From: Bacillota bacterium
Lineage (GTDB): Bacteria; Bacillota; Clostridia; Peptostreptococcales; Anaerovoracaceae
Assembly: GCA_017397825.1 (NCBI GenBank)
Contig: JAFQHT010000139.1
Span: 1-37,293 of the forward strand
Direction: 5' to 3'
Length of the DNA: 37,293 nt
In this document: piece after piece, positions 23,575 through 31,901 of the stretch
How positions within the stretch are numbered: position 1 is the first letter of the stretch
How the letters are laid out: each line of letters opens with the position of its first letter
Made by a program: the position numbers and the translations under genes
Notes under the pieces: model-generated
The model's input: only the letters and a program-made list of their open reading frames with translations
Told to the model about the DNA's origin: nothing
Databases searched by the model: none

Positions 23575-24246
23575 ATGAAAAAAATCGAATTGAAGTCTCT
23601 GAAGAATTTTGATGATTTAAAAAGACTTCTCAGAGATAATAAGGAATTGATTAAAACAGCAGCCCTGCCGTTAATAATAGGTGCTGCTGTTTTGTTTTTT
23701 TGGTTTTACGGAGCGGATGAAGGTGAGATAGAAGTTGAAAATGGAAATAATCCAGATTCAGATATACAGGTTGAAAGTGATGAGTATGGAGCGGCTTCAG
23801 AGTCAGTAATGTATGTGGACATAAGTGGTGAAGTTATTACACCTGGCGTGTATGAAGTATATGATGGAACAAGACTGTTTCAGGTAATTGAAATGGCCGG
23901 CGGACTTACTGAAAATGCGGATGTAAACAGCCTGAACCAGGCAGAAATTGTATATGACGGACAGAAGATTATTGTTTCGTCAGGCAGCGGAAGAGACACA
24001 GGATCAGGGGAGAATGCGGATTCATCAGATGCAGGAAACGGAGGAATCACAAATGGTAAAGTAAATCTGAATCTGGCTGATTCAGCTACTTTACAGACAA
24101 TACCGGGAATTGGCCCGTCAAAAGCTGACCGTATAATTGAATACCGAAATAATAACGGTCGTTTCAGGACTGTTGAGGACATTATGAACATCACAGGAAT
24201 AGGACAGAAAACCTTTGAAAGTATTAAATCATACATAACTGTATAA
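23575..24246 (+). CDS. ComEA-family DNA-binding protein (SLBB + helix-hairpin-helix)
   Basis: A 223-aa protein with a single membrane anchor (about residues 24-43), an acidic stalk, an SLBB/soluble-ligand-binding domain (about 79-142; DISGEVITPGVYEV, QVIEMAGGLTENAD) and a C-terminal double helix-hairpin-helix (about 162-223; VNLNLADSATLQTIPGIGPSKA, then TGIGQKTF). This is the ComEA layout: an exported receptor that binds incoming double-stranded DNA during natural competence. The partner channel ComEC and the ATPase ComFA are not in the window. It is followed after 40 bases by the BofC-like gene and then spoIVB, an unusual company that may reflect only shared transcription. Confidence 0.88.
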   Translation: MKKIELKSLKNFDDLKRLLRDNKELIKTAALPLIIGAAVLFFWFYGADEGEIEVENGNNPDSDIQVESDEYGAASESVMYVDISGEVITPGVYEVYDGTRLFQVIEMAGGLTENADVNSLNQAEIVYDGQKIIVSSGSGRDTGSGENADSSDAGNGGITNGKVNLNLADSATLQTIPGIGPSKADRIIEYRNNNGRFRTVEDIMNITGIGQKTFESIKSYITV

Positions 24247-24286
24247 AATTTTCCAATCAGGTAAACAATAGTCACGAGGTGATGAA

Positions 24287-24769
24287 ATGTTTATTGAACA
24301 GAAAAAGAAAAGAAATTACAGAACTTTTATATATTCAGCCATAATCATTGTTTTGTGTCTGCTGATCATTGTTATTGCATGGCCGGCAGACAGTGCTGCA
24401 CAGGAGGAGAATCCACCGGCAGACAATACATTGCAGACCCAGCTTCAGAATGATTTTCCTGTAAATGGTCAGCCGGAAGACGATGATTCAGAAGAGGATT
24501 ATTCGGAAGATATTGGTTCTTCAAATGAAAAAGAAGAAGAAGATAATACTGTAATTAGACCCGCGGCATCAGCATATTATTTAGTAAAGAGAGCAGACGG
24601 ACAGATTAAAGTTTTTTTCATCGATGAGCTTGGAAATCAGATTGAACTGGAAGATACAGAAATTATATATGAAGTTCTGAGTATGGAGGACCAGAAACTT
24701 TTTGACGAAGGAATTACTGTAAAAAACCAGGAAGAACTGGCTGTACTGCTTCAGGATTTTGAAAGCTAG
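24287..24769 (+). CDS. Membrane-anchored BofC-like protein
   Basis: A 160-aa protein with an N-terminal basic stretch and one membrane helix (about residues 15-32), a highly acidic low-complexity stalk rich in Glu/Asp (about 50-88), and a C-terminal globular part (about 93-160): YYLVKRADGQIKVFFIDE, then LSMEDQKLFDEGITVKNQEEL and LLQDFES. The pattern 'dG-x-hydrophobic-x-V-F ... L-x-x-GI-x-V-x-x-x-E-E-L' resembles the BofC C-terminal domain. BofC in B. subtilis restrains SpoIVB. Since spoIVB starts 11 bases downstream here, a SpoIVB-modulating role is a reasonable inference, not shown. Otherwise it is a hypothetical exported protein. Confidence 0.55.
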   Translation: MFIEQKKKRNYRTFIYSAIIIVLCLLIIVIAWPADSAAQEENPPADNTLQTQLQNDFPVNGQPEDDDSEEDYSEDIGSSNEKEEEDNTVIRPAASAYYLVKRADGQIKVFFIDELGNQIELEDTEIIYEVLSMEDQKLFDEGITVKNQEELAVLLQDFES

Positions 24770-24780
24770 GTGGCAGTGTA

Positions 24781-25854
24781 ATGAAGAAAAAAATTAAAAA
24801 GTCGCTGGTTTTATTTGCTACAGTCCTTGGAATTATCAGTGTTTTCGGCTTCGGTGCAGATTATGTCCACAATGCGCAGCAGGCAGTACAGGTTGTAAGT
24901 GAAAGGGCTCTTGTACCAGGAGGACAGTCTGTCGGAATTAAAATGAATGTAAAAGGCGTTCTGGTTGTAGGACTTGAAGAAATTGAAACTGATGACTCAG
25001 TAATAAGTCCGGGACTGATTGCTGGACTTCAGATTGGTGACATGATTCTTTCTGTAAACGGACAGCCTGTTTCTTATGCTGCTGATGTGGCGGGAATAAT
25101 TAACGAATCAGAAAAAAACAGCGGGGACAGACCTGTTGAAATGAAGGTACTCAGAAAAGAAGACGAATTGACCGTCAGGGTATGTCCTGTAATAGAAAAG
25201 GAAAGCGGAGAATATAAAATCGGCATATGGGTTAAGGAAAAAATTGCAGGAATAGGAACCCTGACATTTTATGATCCGCAGACCAATTGTTTTGCATCCC
25301 TTGGGCATGGCATATATGAAAGCCAGACAGGAACTTTGCTGGAAGCAGGTGACGGACAGCTTCTGAGAACTGAAGTAAAATCAATTAAAGAAGGCCGCGC
25401 AGGTAATCCCGGCGAAATACGCGGAATATTTTATGGTGATGATGATCCTATAGGTAAAGTGGTAAAAAACTCAAAGTACGGAATATATTCAGAGGGTGAG
25501 AATTTTGAAGATTTTCAGCTGGCTCAGCCAATGGTAATGGCATGGCAGAATCAGATTGAAAAAGGTGATGCCTATATACTGACGACAATAGATGGTGACA
25601 AAGTCGAAAAATTTGACATCAGGATTACAGAAATCAACAGACAGACTGAACCGGACAGTAAAAGCATGGAAATAGAAGTTACGGACGAAAAACTCCTTGC
25701 AAGCTGCGGAGGAATAGTGCAGGGGATGAGTGGCAGCCCTATTATTCAGAATAACAGAATTGTGGGTGCGGTGACACATGTTTTTGTCAATAATCCGACA
25801 AAAGGTTACGGCATATTTGTCGAATGGATGATTGAAGAAGCAGAAAATATATGA
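24781..25854 (+). CDS. spoIVB: SpoIVB serine peptidase (sigma-K checkpoint signal)
   Basis: SpoIVB is secreted by the forespore into the intermembrane space and cleaves SpoIVFA, releasing the SpoIVFB protease to process pro-sigma-K. The 357-aa protein has an N-terminal signal/anchor (about residues 8-26), a PDZ domain (about 55-120; GLIAGLQIGDMILSVNGQPV) and an S55 peptidase domain with the histidine in SLGHGIYE, an aspartate in EVTDEKLL, and the nucleophilic serine in GMSGSPI (about residues 315-321), followed by VTHVFVNNPTKGYGIF. All catalytic regions look intact. spo0A follows after 158 bases, the standard Firmicute order. Some Clostridia keep spoIVB while lacking spoIVFA, so its target here is uncertain. 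Confidence 0.94.
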   Translation: MKKKIKKSLVLFATVLGIISVFGFGADYVHNAQQAVQVVSERALVPGGQSVGIKMNVKGVLVVGLEEIETDDSVISPGLIAGLQIGDMILSVNGQPVSYAADVAGIINESEKNSGDRPVEMKVLRKEDELTVRVCPVIEKESGEYKIGIWVKEKIAGIGTLTFYDPQTNCFASLGHGIYESQTGTLLEAGDGQLLRTEVKSIKEGRAGNPGEIRGIFYGDDDPIGKVVKNSKYGIYSEGENFEDFQLAQPMVMAWQNQIEKGDAYILTTIDGDKVEKFDIRITEINRQTEPDSKSMEIEVTDEKLLASCGGIVQGMSGSPIIQNNRIVGAVTHVFVNNPTKGYGIFVEWMIEEAENI

Positions 25855-26012
25855 TTATGGTAAGCAAGGTAACAGGATGGAATATAATAATAGGATTTTG
25901 TTTTTTGCACTGTTGTAAAATGAACCTGCATTGAAATTTGCCTTATTTTGGCAGTTTGAGCATTAAAATATAGTAATTTATGGAACGAAAGCATAAACAG
26001 GAGGAAAACAAA

Positions 26013-26822
26013 GTGAAAAAAATAAAAATTGGGATTGTTGACGATAATATGGATTTCTGTGATGTTGTGTGTGAATATCTCCGGAGTCAGGAAAATATGG
26101 AAATTATGTTTGTTGCCAATGACGGACTTGCAGCAATTAAAGAAATGGAATCAGGAAAATGTCCGGATGTATTGATTCTTGACCTGATTATGCCTCATCT
26201 TGATGGTTTTGGAGTCCTTGAAGCGCTCAACAATATGGAACTTGCAGAGTACCCGAGAGTTATAATGACATCTGCAATCGGCCAGGACACAATAATTCAG
26301 AAGGCAATGGCGCTTGGAGCACAATATTATTTAGTAAAACCTGTGAACATGAATCTTCTGGTAAAAAGACTTAACCAGCTTGAAACTGGATCCGAAACAA
26401 GAATAAGACCTGTAACAATGCAGTCCAATCTTAAACGTGCGCTTGTTTTCAGAGATTCTTTACTTAACAATGACCTGGAAATTGACATAACTAATCTGAT
26501 ACACGAAATCGGCGTTCCTGCCCATATAAAGGGATATCAGTATCTCCGTGATGCGATTACACTGGTAGTGAGCAACATGGACCTTCTGAGTGCTGTTACC
26601 AAAGAATTATATCCGATGGTTGCTACTATAAACAACACAACGCCATCACGTGTTGAAAGAGCTATCAGACATGCTATTGAACTTGCATGGAACAGGGGCA
26701 AGATGGAAACACTGGAAGCCCTCTTCGGCTACACAGTCCAGCAGCAGAAGGGCAAACCGACCAATTCAGAGTTCATTGCAATTCTGGCTGACAAGCTCCG
26801 CCTGGAACGGAAGGTGGGGTAG
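26013..26822 (+). CDS. spo0A: Sporulation transcription factor Spo0A
   Basis: Spo0A is the response regulator that commits the cell to sporulation. The 269-aa protein has a receiver domain with acidic pair Asp10/Asp11, phospho-acceptor Asp57 in LILDLIMP, a Thr/Ser pair in IMTSAI and Lys109 in YLVKPV. The C-terminal DNA-binding domain (about 150-269) has [18 protein letters not shown] and [20 protein letters not shown], the sigma-factor-like helices that bind 0A boxes. I start at GTG 26013, preceded by CAGGAGGAAAA; the ATG at 25980 in the same frame has no ribosome binding site and would add residues absent from the family. The 158-base upstream gap contains TATAAT near 25883 without a fitting -35; I see no clear sigma-H promoter. 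Confidence 0.96.
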   Translation: MKKIKIGIVDDNMDFCDVVCEYLRSQENMEIMFVANDGLAAIKEMESGKCPDVLILDLIMPHLDGFGVLEALNNMELAEYPRVIMTSAIGQDTIIQKAMALGAQYYLVKPVNMNLLVKRLNQLETGSETRIRPVTMQSNLKRALVFRDSLLNNDLEIDITNLIHEIGVPAHIKGYQYLRDAITLVVSNMDLLSAVTKELYPMVATINNTTPSRVERAIRHAIELAWNRGKMETLEALFGYTVQQQKGKPTNSEFIAILADKLRLERKVG

Positions 26823-26829
26823 TAAATGC

Positions 26830-26858
26830 TTGAAACAAGATGATTTATGTGATATAAT
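26830..26858 (+). promoter_or_regulatory. Promoter of the DUF896 gene
   Basis: TTGAAA (26830-26835), 17 bases, TATAAT (26853-26858), with the extended element TTATGTGATATAATAT that also occurs at the promoter at 20378. It starts 8 bases after spo0A. Confidence 0.65.
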
Positions 26859-26894
26859 ATCTCCGTTAATCTGAAAAGAAAACAGGAGAAAAAT

Positions 26895-27104
26895 ATGGCA
26901 ATCACACAGGAAATGATCGACAGAATCAATGAACTTTCCCGTAAAAAGAAGGCGGAAGGTCTCACTGAGGAGGAAGCTGCCGAACAGAAAGTTCTTTATA
27001 AAGAGTACATCGCTGCTTTCAGAGCTAATGTGAAGGCGCAGCTTGAAAATATCGAAGTTGTTGACAAAGAAGGCAATCATCTTGCCGGCAAAAAAGCTAA
27101 TTAA
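26895..27104 (+). CDS. DUF896 (YnzC-family) small protein
   Basis: A 69-aa cytosolic protein of DUF896. INELSRKKKAEGLTEEEAAEQ and YIAAFRANVKAQLENIEVVD match the family, a short helical hairpin followed by a basic tail. In B. subtilis YnzC is co-transcribed with the SOS cell-division inhibitor YneA. Here it is a single gene with its own promoter and terminator, and no GAAC-N4-GTTC box is visible in front of it, so SOS control is not supported. CAGGAG precedes the ATG. Confidence 0.88.
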   Translation: MAITQEMIDRINELSRKKKAEGLTEEEAAEQKVLYKEYIAAFRANVKAQLENIEVVDKEGNHLAGKKAN

Positions 27105-27117
27105 ATAATTGCAGAAC

Positions 27118-27152
27118 AGACCCGAAGCTTTGACAAATTTTTCGGGTCTTTT
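27118..27152 (+). terminator. Terminator after the DUF896 gene
   Basis: AGACCCGAA (27118-27126) / TTCGGGTCT (27141-27149), perfect 9 bp, 14-base loop, followed by TTTG. The loop holds TTGACA of the next promoter. Confidence 0.8.
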
Positions 27153-27162
27153 GTATTATAAT
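27130..27162 (+). promoter_or_regulatory. Promoter overlapping the terminator, for the gene at 27214
   Basis: TTGACA (27130-27135), 18 bases, TATTAT (27154-27159); an overlapping TATAAT sits at 27157-27162. The -35 element lies in the loop of the preceding terminator hairpin and the spacer in its right arm. Confidence 0.5.
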
Positions 27163-27213
27163 GAAGATGTTCATATTTTGTTGAATAAAGAGGGGAAAAA
27201 AGGGGTATAAATT

Positions 27214-27648
27214 ATGAAACATCTTTTAAAGAAAGTTTTGGTTCTTGCAGTGGTAATTGCAATACTGAGTCTGATGACTTCCGGTTCAGATGTCAAGGGG
27301 CAGATGGCAGATCTGATCAGTGCAAGGATTGATGTTATGAATGGTTATTTCTGCGGGCATATTAATTACTATGATGCCCTTGAGCAGATAAGGCAGGTCG
27401 AAATGGGAAGACTGCTTGACGAGGATGTTCAGGCAATGCGGGATTATTTTCAGACAGACATTGAGCAGGTAAATAAGTATAAAATAAAGGATATTGAACT
27501 TACAAACGGTGACGAAAATCTTGTATGTGCAGTTGCAACCATAGCCTGGCAGGTGTCTGGTACTGAAGGAACAGAAGAAATCGAGGAAATTTATAGTGTA
27601 ATAATGGAAAAAGATGAAAAAAATTATAAACTTGTGCAATTTTTTTGA
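27214..27648 (+). CDS. Hypothetical membrane-anchored protein
   Basis: A 144-aa protein I do not recognise. An N-terminal basic patch and hydrophobic segment (KKVLVLAVVIAILSLMTSG, about residues 6-24) look like an uncleaved signal anchor. The rest is a mixed helical/strand exported domain with RIDVMNGYFCGHINYYDALEQI and repeated acidic residues towards the end (GTEGTEEIEEIYSVIMEKDE). Only one cysteine is visible. GAGGGG and AAGGGG stretches lie before the ATG. It stands alone between DUF896 and iscS, with its own promoter, and nothing in the context indicates a function. Confidence 0.7.
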   Translation: MKHLLKKVLVLAVVIAILSLMTSGSDVKGQMADLISARIDVMNGYFCGHINYYDALEQIRQVEMGRLLDEDVQAMRDYFQTDIEQVNKYKIKDIELTNGDENLVCAVATIAWQVSGTEGTEEIEEIYSVIMEKDEKNYKLVQFF

Positions 27649-27657
27649 TATTTTCTG

Positions 27658-27685
27658 TTTAAATTCCTGGAAATTTTGGTATAAT
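27658..27685 (+). promoter_or_regulatory. Promoter of iscS-iscU-mnmA
   Basis: TTTAAA (27658-27663), 16 bases, TATAAT (27680-27685) with a TGG extended -10 (TTGGTATAAT). It is 42 bases before the iscS ATG. No IscR/Rrf2 regulator gene precedes it. Confidence 0.55.
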
Positions 27686-27726
27686 ATTTAGGGTCAATTT
27701 TATACTGACTGAAGGAGTATAATAAA

Positions 27727-28896
27727 ATGAGAAATGTATATTTAGATTATTCGGCAACAACACCAGTAAAAGAAGAAGTTTTACAGGAAATGATTCCTTA
27801 TTTCACAGAGAAATTCGGAAATCCTTCCAGTTTATATGATAAAGGACTTGAGTCCAAAGAAGCTGTTGATAATGCTCGTGCACAGATCGGTGCTTTAATC
27901 AATGCTGACGCAAAGGAAATTTTCTTTACTGCAGGCGGAACTGAGGCTGACAACTGGGCAGTATTCGGTACTGTAGATAAATTAAAAGAAAAAGGAAATC
28001 ATATTATTACAACTAAGGTTGAACATCATGCAATGCTTCATTCATGCCAGTTCCTTGAAAAACAGGGATATGAAGTTACTTATCTGGGCATTGGTCCTGA
28101 CGGAAGAATAAATCTTGAAGAACTGGAAGCTGCAATCACCGACAAGACAATTCTTATCAGTGTAATGATGGTTAATAACGAAATCGGTACAGTGCAGCCA
28201 ATCAAGGAAATTGGCAAGATTGCCAAGGCACACAAGATTCTTTTCCACACAGATGCTGTACAGGCTCTCGGAAATATTCCTATCGATGTAAAAGATCTTG
28301 GTGTGGATATGATGTCCATGTCTTCTCATAAAATTTATGGTCCTAAGGGCGAAGGCGCTCTTTATATCAGAAAGGGCCTGAGAATCTCCAACTACCTTCA
28401 CGGTGGTGCTCAGGAAAACAGCCGCAGAGCAGGTACTGAAAACATGACAGGTATTGTTGGTTTCGGTAAAGCAGCTGAGCTTGCAAGAGTACATTTTGAT
28501 GAACATGTTAAGCACTGCTCTGAATTAAGAGACTATCTGGTGGACAGAATTCTCACTGAAATTCCTGATACTATGGTAAACGGAACTATGGAAGCAAGAC
28601 ATCCTGGTAATGCTAATATCACTTTCAAGTACATTGAAGGCGAAAGCATCCTGCTCATGCTTAACTATGTTGGAATCAGTGTTTCAACAGGTTCAGCATG
28701 TTCTTCCAAATCTCTGGAACCTTCACATGTTCTCAGCGCACTGGGAGTTCCGGTAGAAATGATTCATGGCACAGTAAGATTTACAGTTGGTGACTTTACA
28801 ACTAAAGAAGATATAGATTATGTGGTGGAAAATCTGAAAAATATCGTTGAAAAACTCAGAATGCTTTCACCGGTAAATGCACAGAAAGGTTGGTAA
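27727..28896 (+). CDS. iscS: Cysteine desulfurase (NifS/IscS family)
   Basis: A PLP enzyme that takes sulfur from cysteine as a persulfide for Fe-S cluster and thio-tRNA synthesis. The 389-aa protein opens YLDYSATTPVKEEV and has the PLP-stacking histidine region KVEHHAMLHS, the PLP lysine Lys202 in MSSHKIYGPKG and the persulfide cysteine Cys325 in STGSACSSKSLEPSHVL on its long flexible loop (class I). It leads a three-gene unit with the scaffold iscU (6 bases downstream) and mnmA, so its sulfur probably goes to both acceptors. GAAGGAG precedes the ATG. Confidence 0.95.
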   Translation: MRNVYLDYSATTPVKEEVLQEMIPYFTEKFGNPSSLYDKGLESKEAVDNARAQIGALINADAKEIFFTAGGTEADNWAVFGTVDKLKEKGNHIITTKVEHHAMLHSCQFLEKQGYEVTYLGIGPDGRINLEELEAAITDKTILISVMMVNNEIGTVQPIKEIGKIAKAHKILFHTDAVQALGNIPIDVKDLGVDMMSMSSHKIYGPKGEGALYIRKGLRISNYLHGGAQENSRRAGTENMTGIVGFGKAAELARVHFDEHVKHCSELRDYLVDRILTEIPDTMVNGTMEARHPGNANITFKYIEGESILLMLNYVGISVSTGSACSSKSLEPSHVLSALGVPVEMIHGTVRFTVGDFTTKEDIDYVVENLKNIVEKLRMLSPVNAQKGW

Positions 28897-28901
28897 TAAA
28901 T

Positions 28902-29354
28902 ATGGCATTATACAATGATACAGTAATGGAACATTTCATGAATCCACAGAATGTAGGTGAGCTTGAAAATCCTGATGGAACAGGTACTTATGGCAGCCCT
29001 GTGTGCGGCGATATGATGCAGATTCAGATTAAGGTTGAAGACGAAAAAATCGTTGATGCAAAATTCAAAACTTTTGGCTGCGGCAGCGCAATCGCTTCTT
29101 CCAGCATGGCAACTTCCATGATTATCGGCAAGACAATCGAAGAAGCTCTTGAACTTACAAACAAGGAAATCATTAAAGAACTTGGTGGTCTTCCTGCGGT
29201 AAAGGTTCACTGCTCTGTACTTGCTGACAAGGCAATCAAGAATGCAATCTATGACTATGCTATGAAGAACGGCAAAGTTTATGCTGCATTAGAAGGCTAT
29301 GATCCTAATGAAGATGAAGATGAACATGATCACGATGTTCCTGAAGAAGAATAA
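28902..29354 (+). CDS. iscU: Fe-S cluster assembly scaffold (NifU N-terminal/IscU type)
   Basis: The scaffold on which IscS-derived sulfur and iron assemble into clusters. The 150-aa protein has the three ligand cysteines: Cys35 in PVCGDMMQ with the adjacent Asp37, Cys60 in FGCGSAIASSS, and Cys104 in VHCSVLADKAI. It is slightly longer than IscU because of an acidic, histidine-containing tail (DPNEDEDEHDHDVPEEE). I start at ATG 28902; an in-frame TTG at 28890 lies within the end of iscS. mnmA follows after 5 bases. The LPPVK motif for HscA appears as LPAVK, and no hscA/hscB genes are adjacent. Confidence 0.94.
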   Translation: MALYNDTVMEHFMNPQNVGELENPDGTGTYGSPVCGDMMQIQIKVEDEKIVDAKFKTFGCGSAIASSSMATSMIIGKTIEEALELTNKEIIKELGGLPAVKVHCSVLADKAIKNAIYDYAMKNGKVYAALEGYDPNEDEDEHDHDVPEEE

Positions 29355-29359
29355 TTACT

Positions 29360-30418
29360 ATGGAAAATACTAAACTTGACAAAAATAAAATATTGTTAGG
29401 TCTCAGCGGCGGGGTGGACAGCACTGCCGCTGCTTTGTTATTGAAAGAAAAAGGCTTTGAAGTTACCGGTTACTATTTCGATGTGCTGGGTACTAACGAG
29501 CAGGGTAAAAAAGATGCTCAGGCAGTAGCAGATCAGCTTGGAATTGAGCTTATCTGTGAGGATGTGTCAGCAGAATTCAGTGAAAAAGTAATAGGTAATT
29601 TCTGCAGTGAATATCTCCGGGGAAGAACACCTAATCCTTGTGTTGTATGCAATCCGTGGATAAAGTTCCGCAGGCTCATTGAAACAGCAGACAGACTTGG
29701 CATATATTATATCGCTACAGGACACTATTGCAGGATTTCATATGACGAAACAACAGGCGCATATTATGTTCGCAGAGCTGCCAACGAGCGAAAGGACCAG
29801 TCATATATGTTGTACCGTCTGGGACAGGACGTTCTGAGCCGCGTAATTTTCCCTCTGGGCGAGTTTGGCGACAAAGAGGAAATCAGGGATATTGCCCGTG
29901 AAAAAAGCCTTCAGAACGCCGAAAAAAAGGACAGTCAGGAAATCTGCTTTATTGATCCGACGGATAATTACGTTGAGTATATCAAACGTCTTGGTTTTGA
30001 TACTGAACCCGGCAAATTCGTTGATAAAGAAGGAAAAGAGCTGGGGGAACACAAAGGAATCCTCAACTACACAATCGGTCAGCGCAAAGGCCTTGGAATT
30101 GCCATCGGCAAACCTGCTTTTGTCACAAAGATGGATATTGACACAAACCAGATTACAATCGGCGATAACGAAGACCTTTTCAGTCCGTATGTGTCTGCAG
30201 GAGGTGTATTTTTCACATATGGCACTGCAGCAGACTGGGATGGTAAACAAATACTTGCAAAAGTACGTTACGCAGCACAACCATCTGAAGCTGTATTGAA
30301 TGTTGACGGAAAAAAAATTATGTTGACATTTAAGGAGCCTCAGCGTGCAGCAACACCTGGCCAGAGCCTCGTTATCTACAGTGATGACAGGGTAATCGGC
30401 GGTGGATTTATAGAATAG
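29360..30418 (+). CDS. mnmA: tRNA-specific 2-thiouridylase MnmA (NPC-type)
   Basis: MnmA activates U34 of Lys/Glu/Gln tRNAs with ATP and inserts sulfur. The 352-aa protein has the PP-loop SGGVDS (16-21), Cys97 in CNPWIKF corresponding to the nucleophile of CNxxIKF, a second catalytic cysteine in SQEICFID, GHYCRI, and the C-terminal barrel with NYTIGQRKGLGIAIG. It is shorter than the B. subtilis form: the loop after the first strand is trimmed, and the motif reads NPCVVCN instead of NPDxxCN. It may thus be a second paralogue dedicated to this Isc cluster. Its position after iscS and iscU fits a direct sulfur relay. Confidence 0.88.
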   Translation: MENTKLDKNKILLGLSGGVDSTAAALLLKEKGFEVTGYYFDVLGTNEQGKKDAQAVADQLGIELICEDVSAEFSEKVIGNFCSEYLRGRTPNPCVVCNPWIKFRRLIETADRLGIYYIATGHYCRISYDETTGAYYVRRAANERKDQSYMLYRLGQDVLSRVIFPLGEFGDKEEIRDIAREKSLQNAEKKDSQEICFIDPTDNYVEYIKRLGFDTEPGKFVDKEGKELGEHKGILNYTIGQRKGLGIAIGKPAFVTKMDIDTNQITIGDNEDLFSPYVSAGGVFFTYGTAADWDGKQILAKVRYAAQPSEAVLNVDGKKIMLTFKEPQRAATPGQSLVIYSDDRVIGGGFIE

Positions 30419-30447
30419 ATGTATACAATATTCCTTTTCTGTTGTGA

Positions 30448-30476
30448 TTGACATACAACCAATGCTGTTTTATACT
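30448..30476 (+). promoter_or_regulatory. Promoter of gdhA
   Basis: TTGACA (30448-30453), 17 bases, TATACT (30471-30476), close to consensus and 46 bases before the gdhA TTG start. Confidence 0.75.
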
Positions 30477-30501
30477 TTAGTGTATTAAAATCAATACATG
30501 A

Positions 30502-31860
<1,359 letters not shown>

Positions 31861-31871
31861 TATAGTTAATT

Positions 31872-31901
31872 AAAAAACAGAGGTTATATCCTCTGTTTTT
31901 T
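31872..31901. terminator. Bidirectional terminator between gdhA and the symporter gene
   Basis: AAAAAACAGAGG (31872-31883) / CCTCTGTTTTTT (31890-31901), loop TTATAT. The A-run and T-run arms serve both strands. The symporter stop codon lies in the loop. Confidence 0.92.

Noticed and set aside
25818-25824. TGTCGAA, a possible Spo0A box upstream of spo0A
   Set aside because: It lies in spoIVB codons, and the same 7-mer appears in other coding regions (near 12625, 31258 and 34516), so it is not informative by itself.
29801-30454. 217-codon minus-strand open frame over mnmA
   Set aside because: It covers conserved MnmA codons in antisense and its translation is unlike any protein I recognise.
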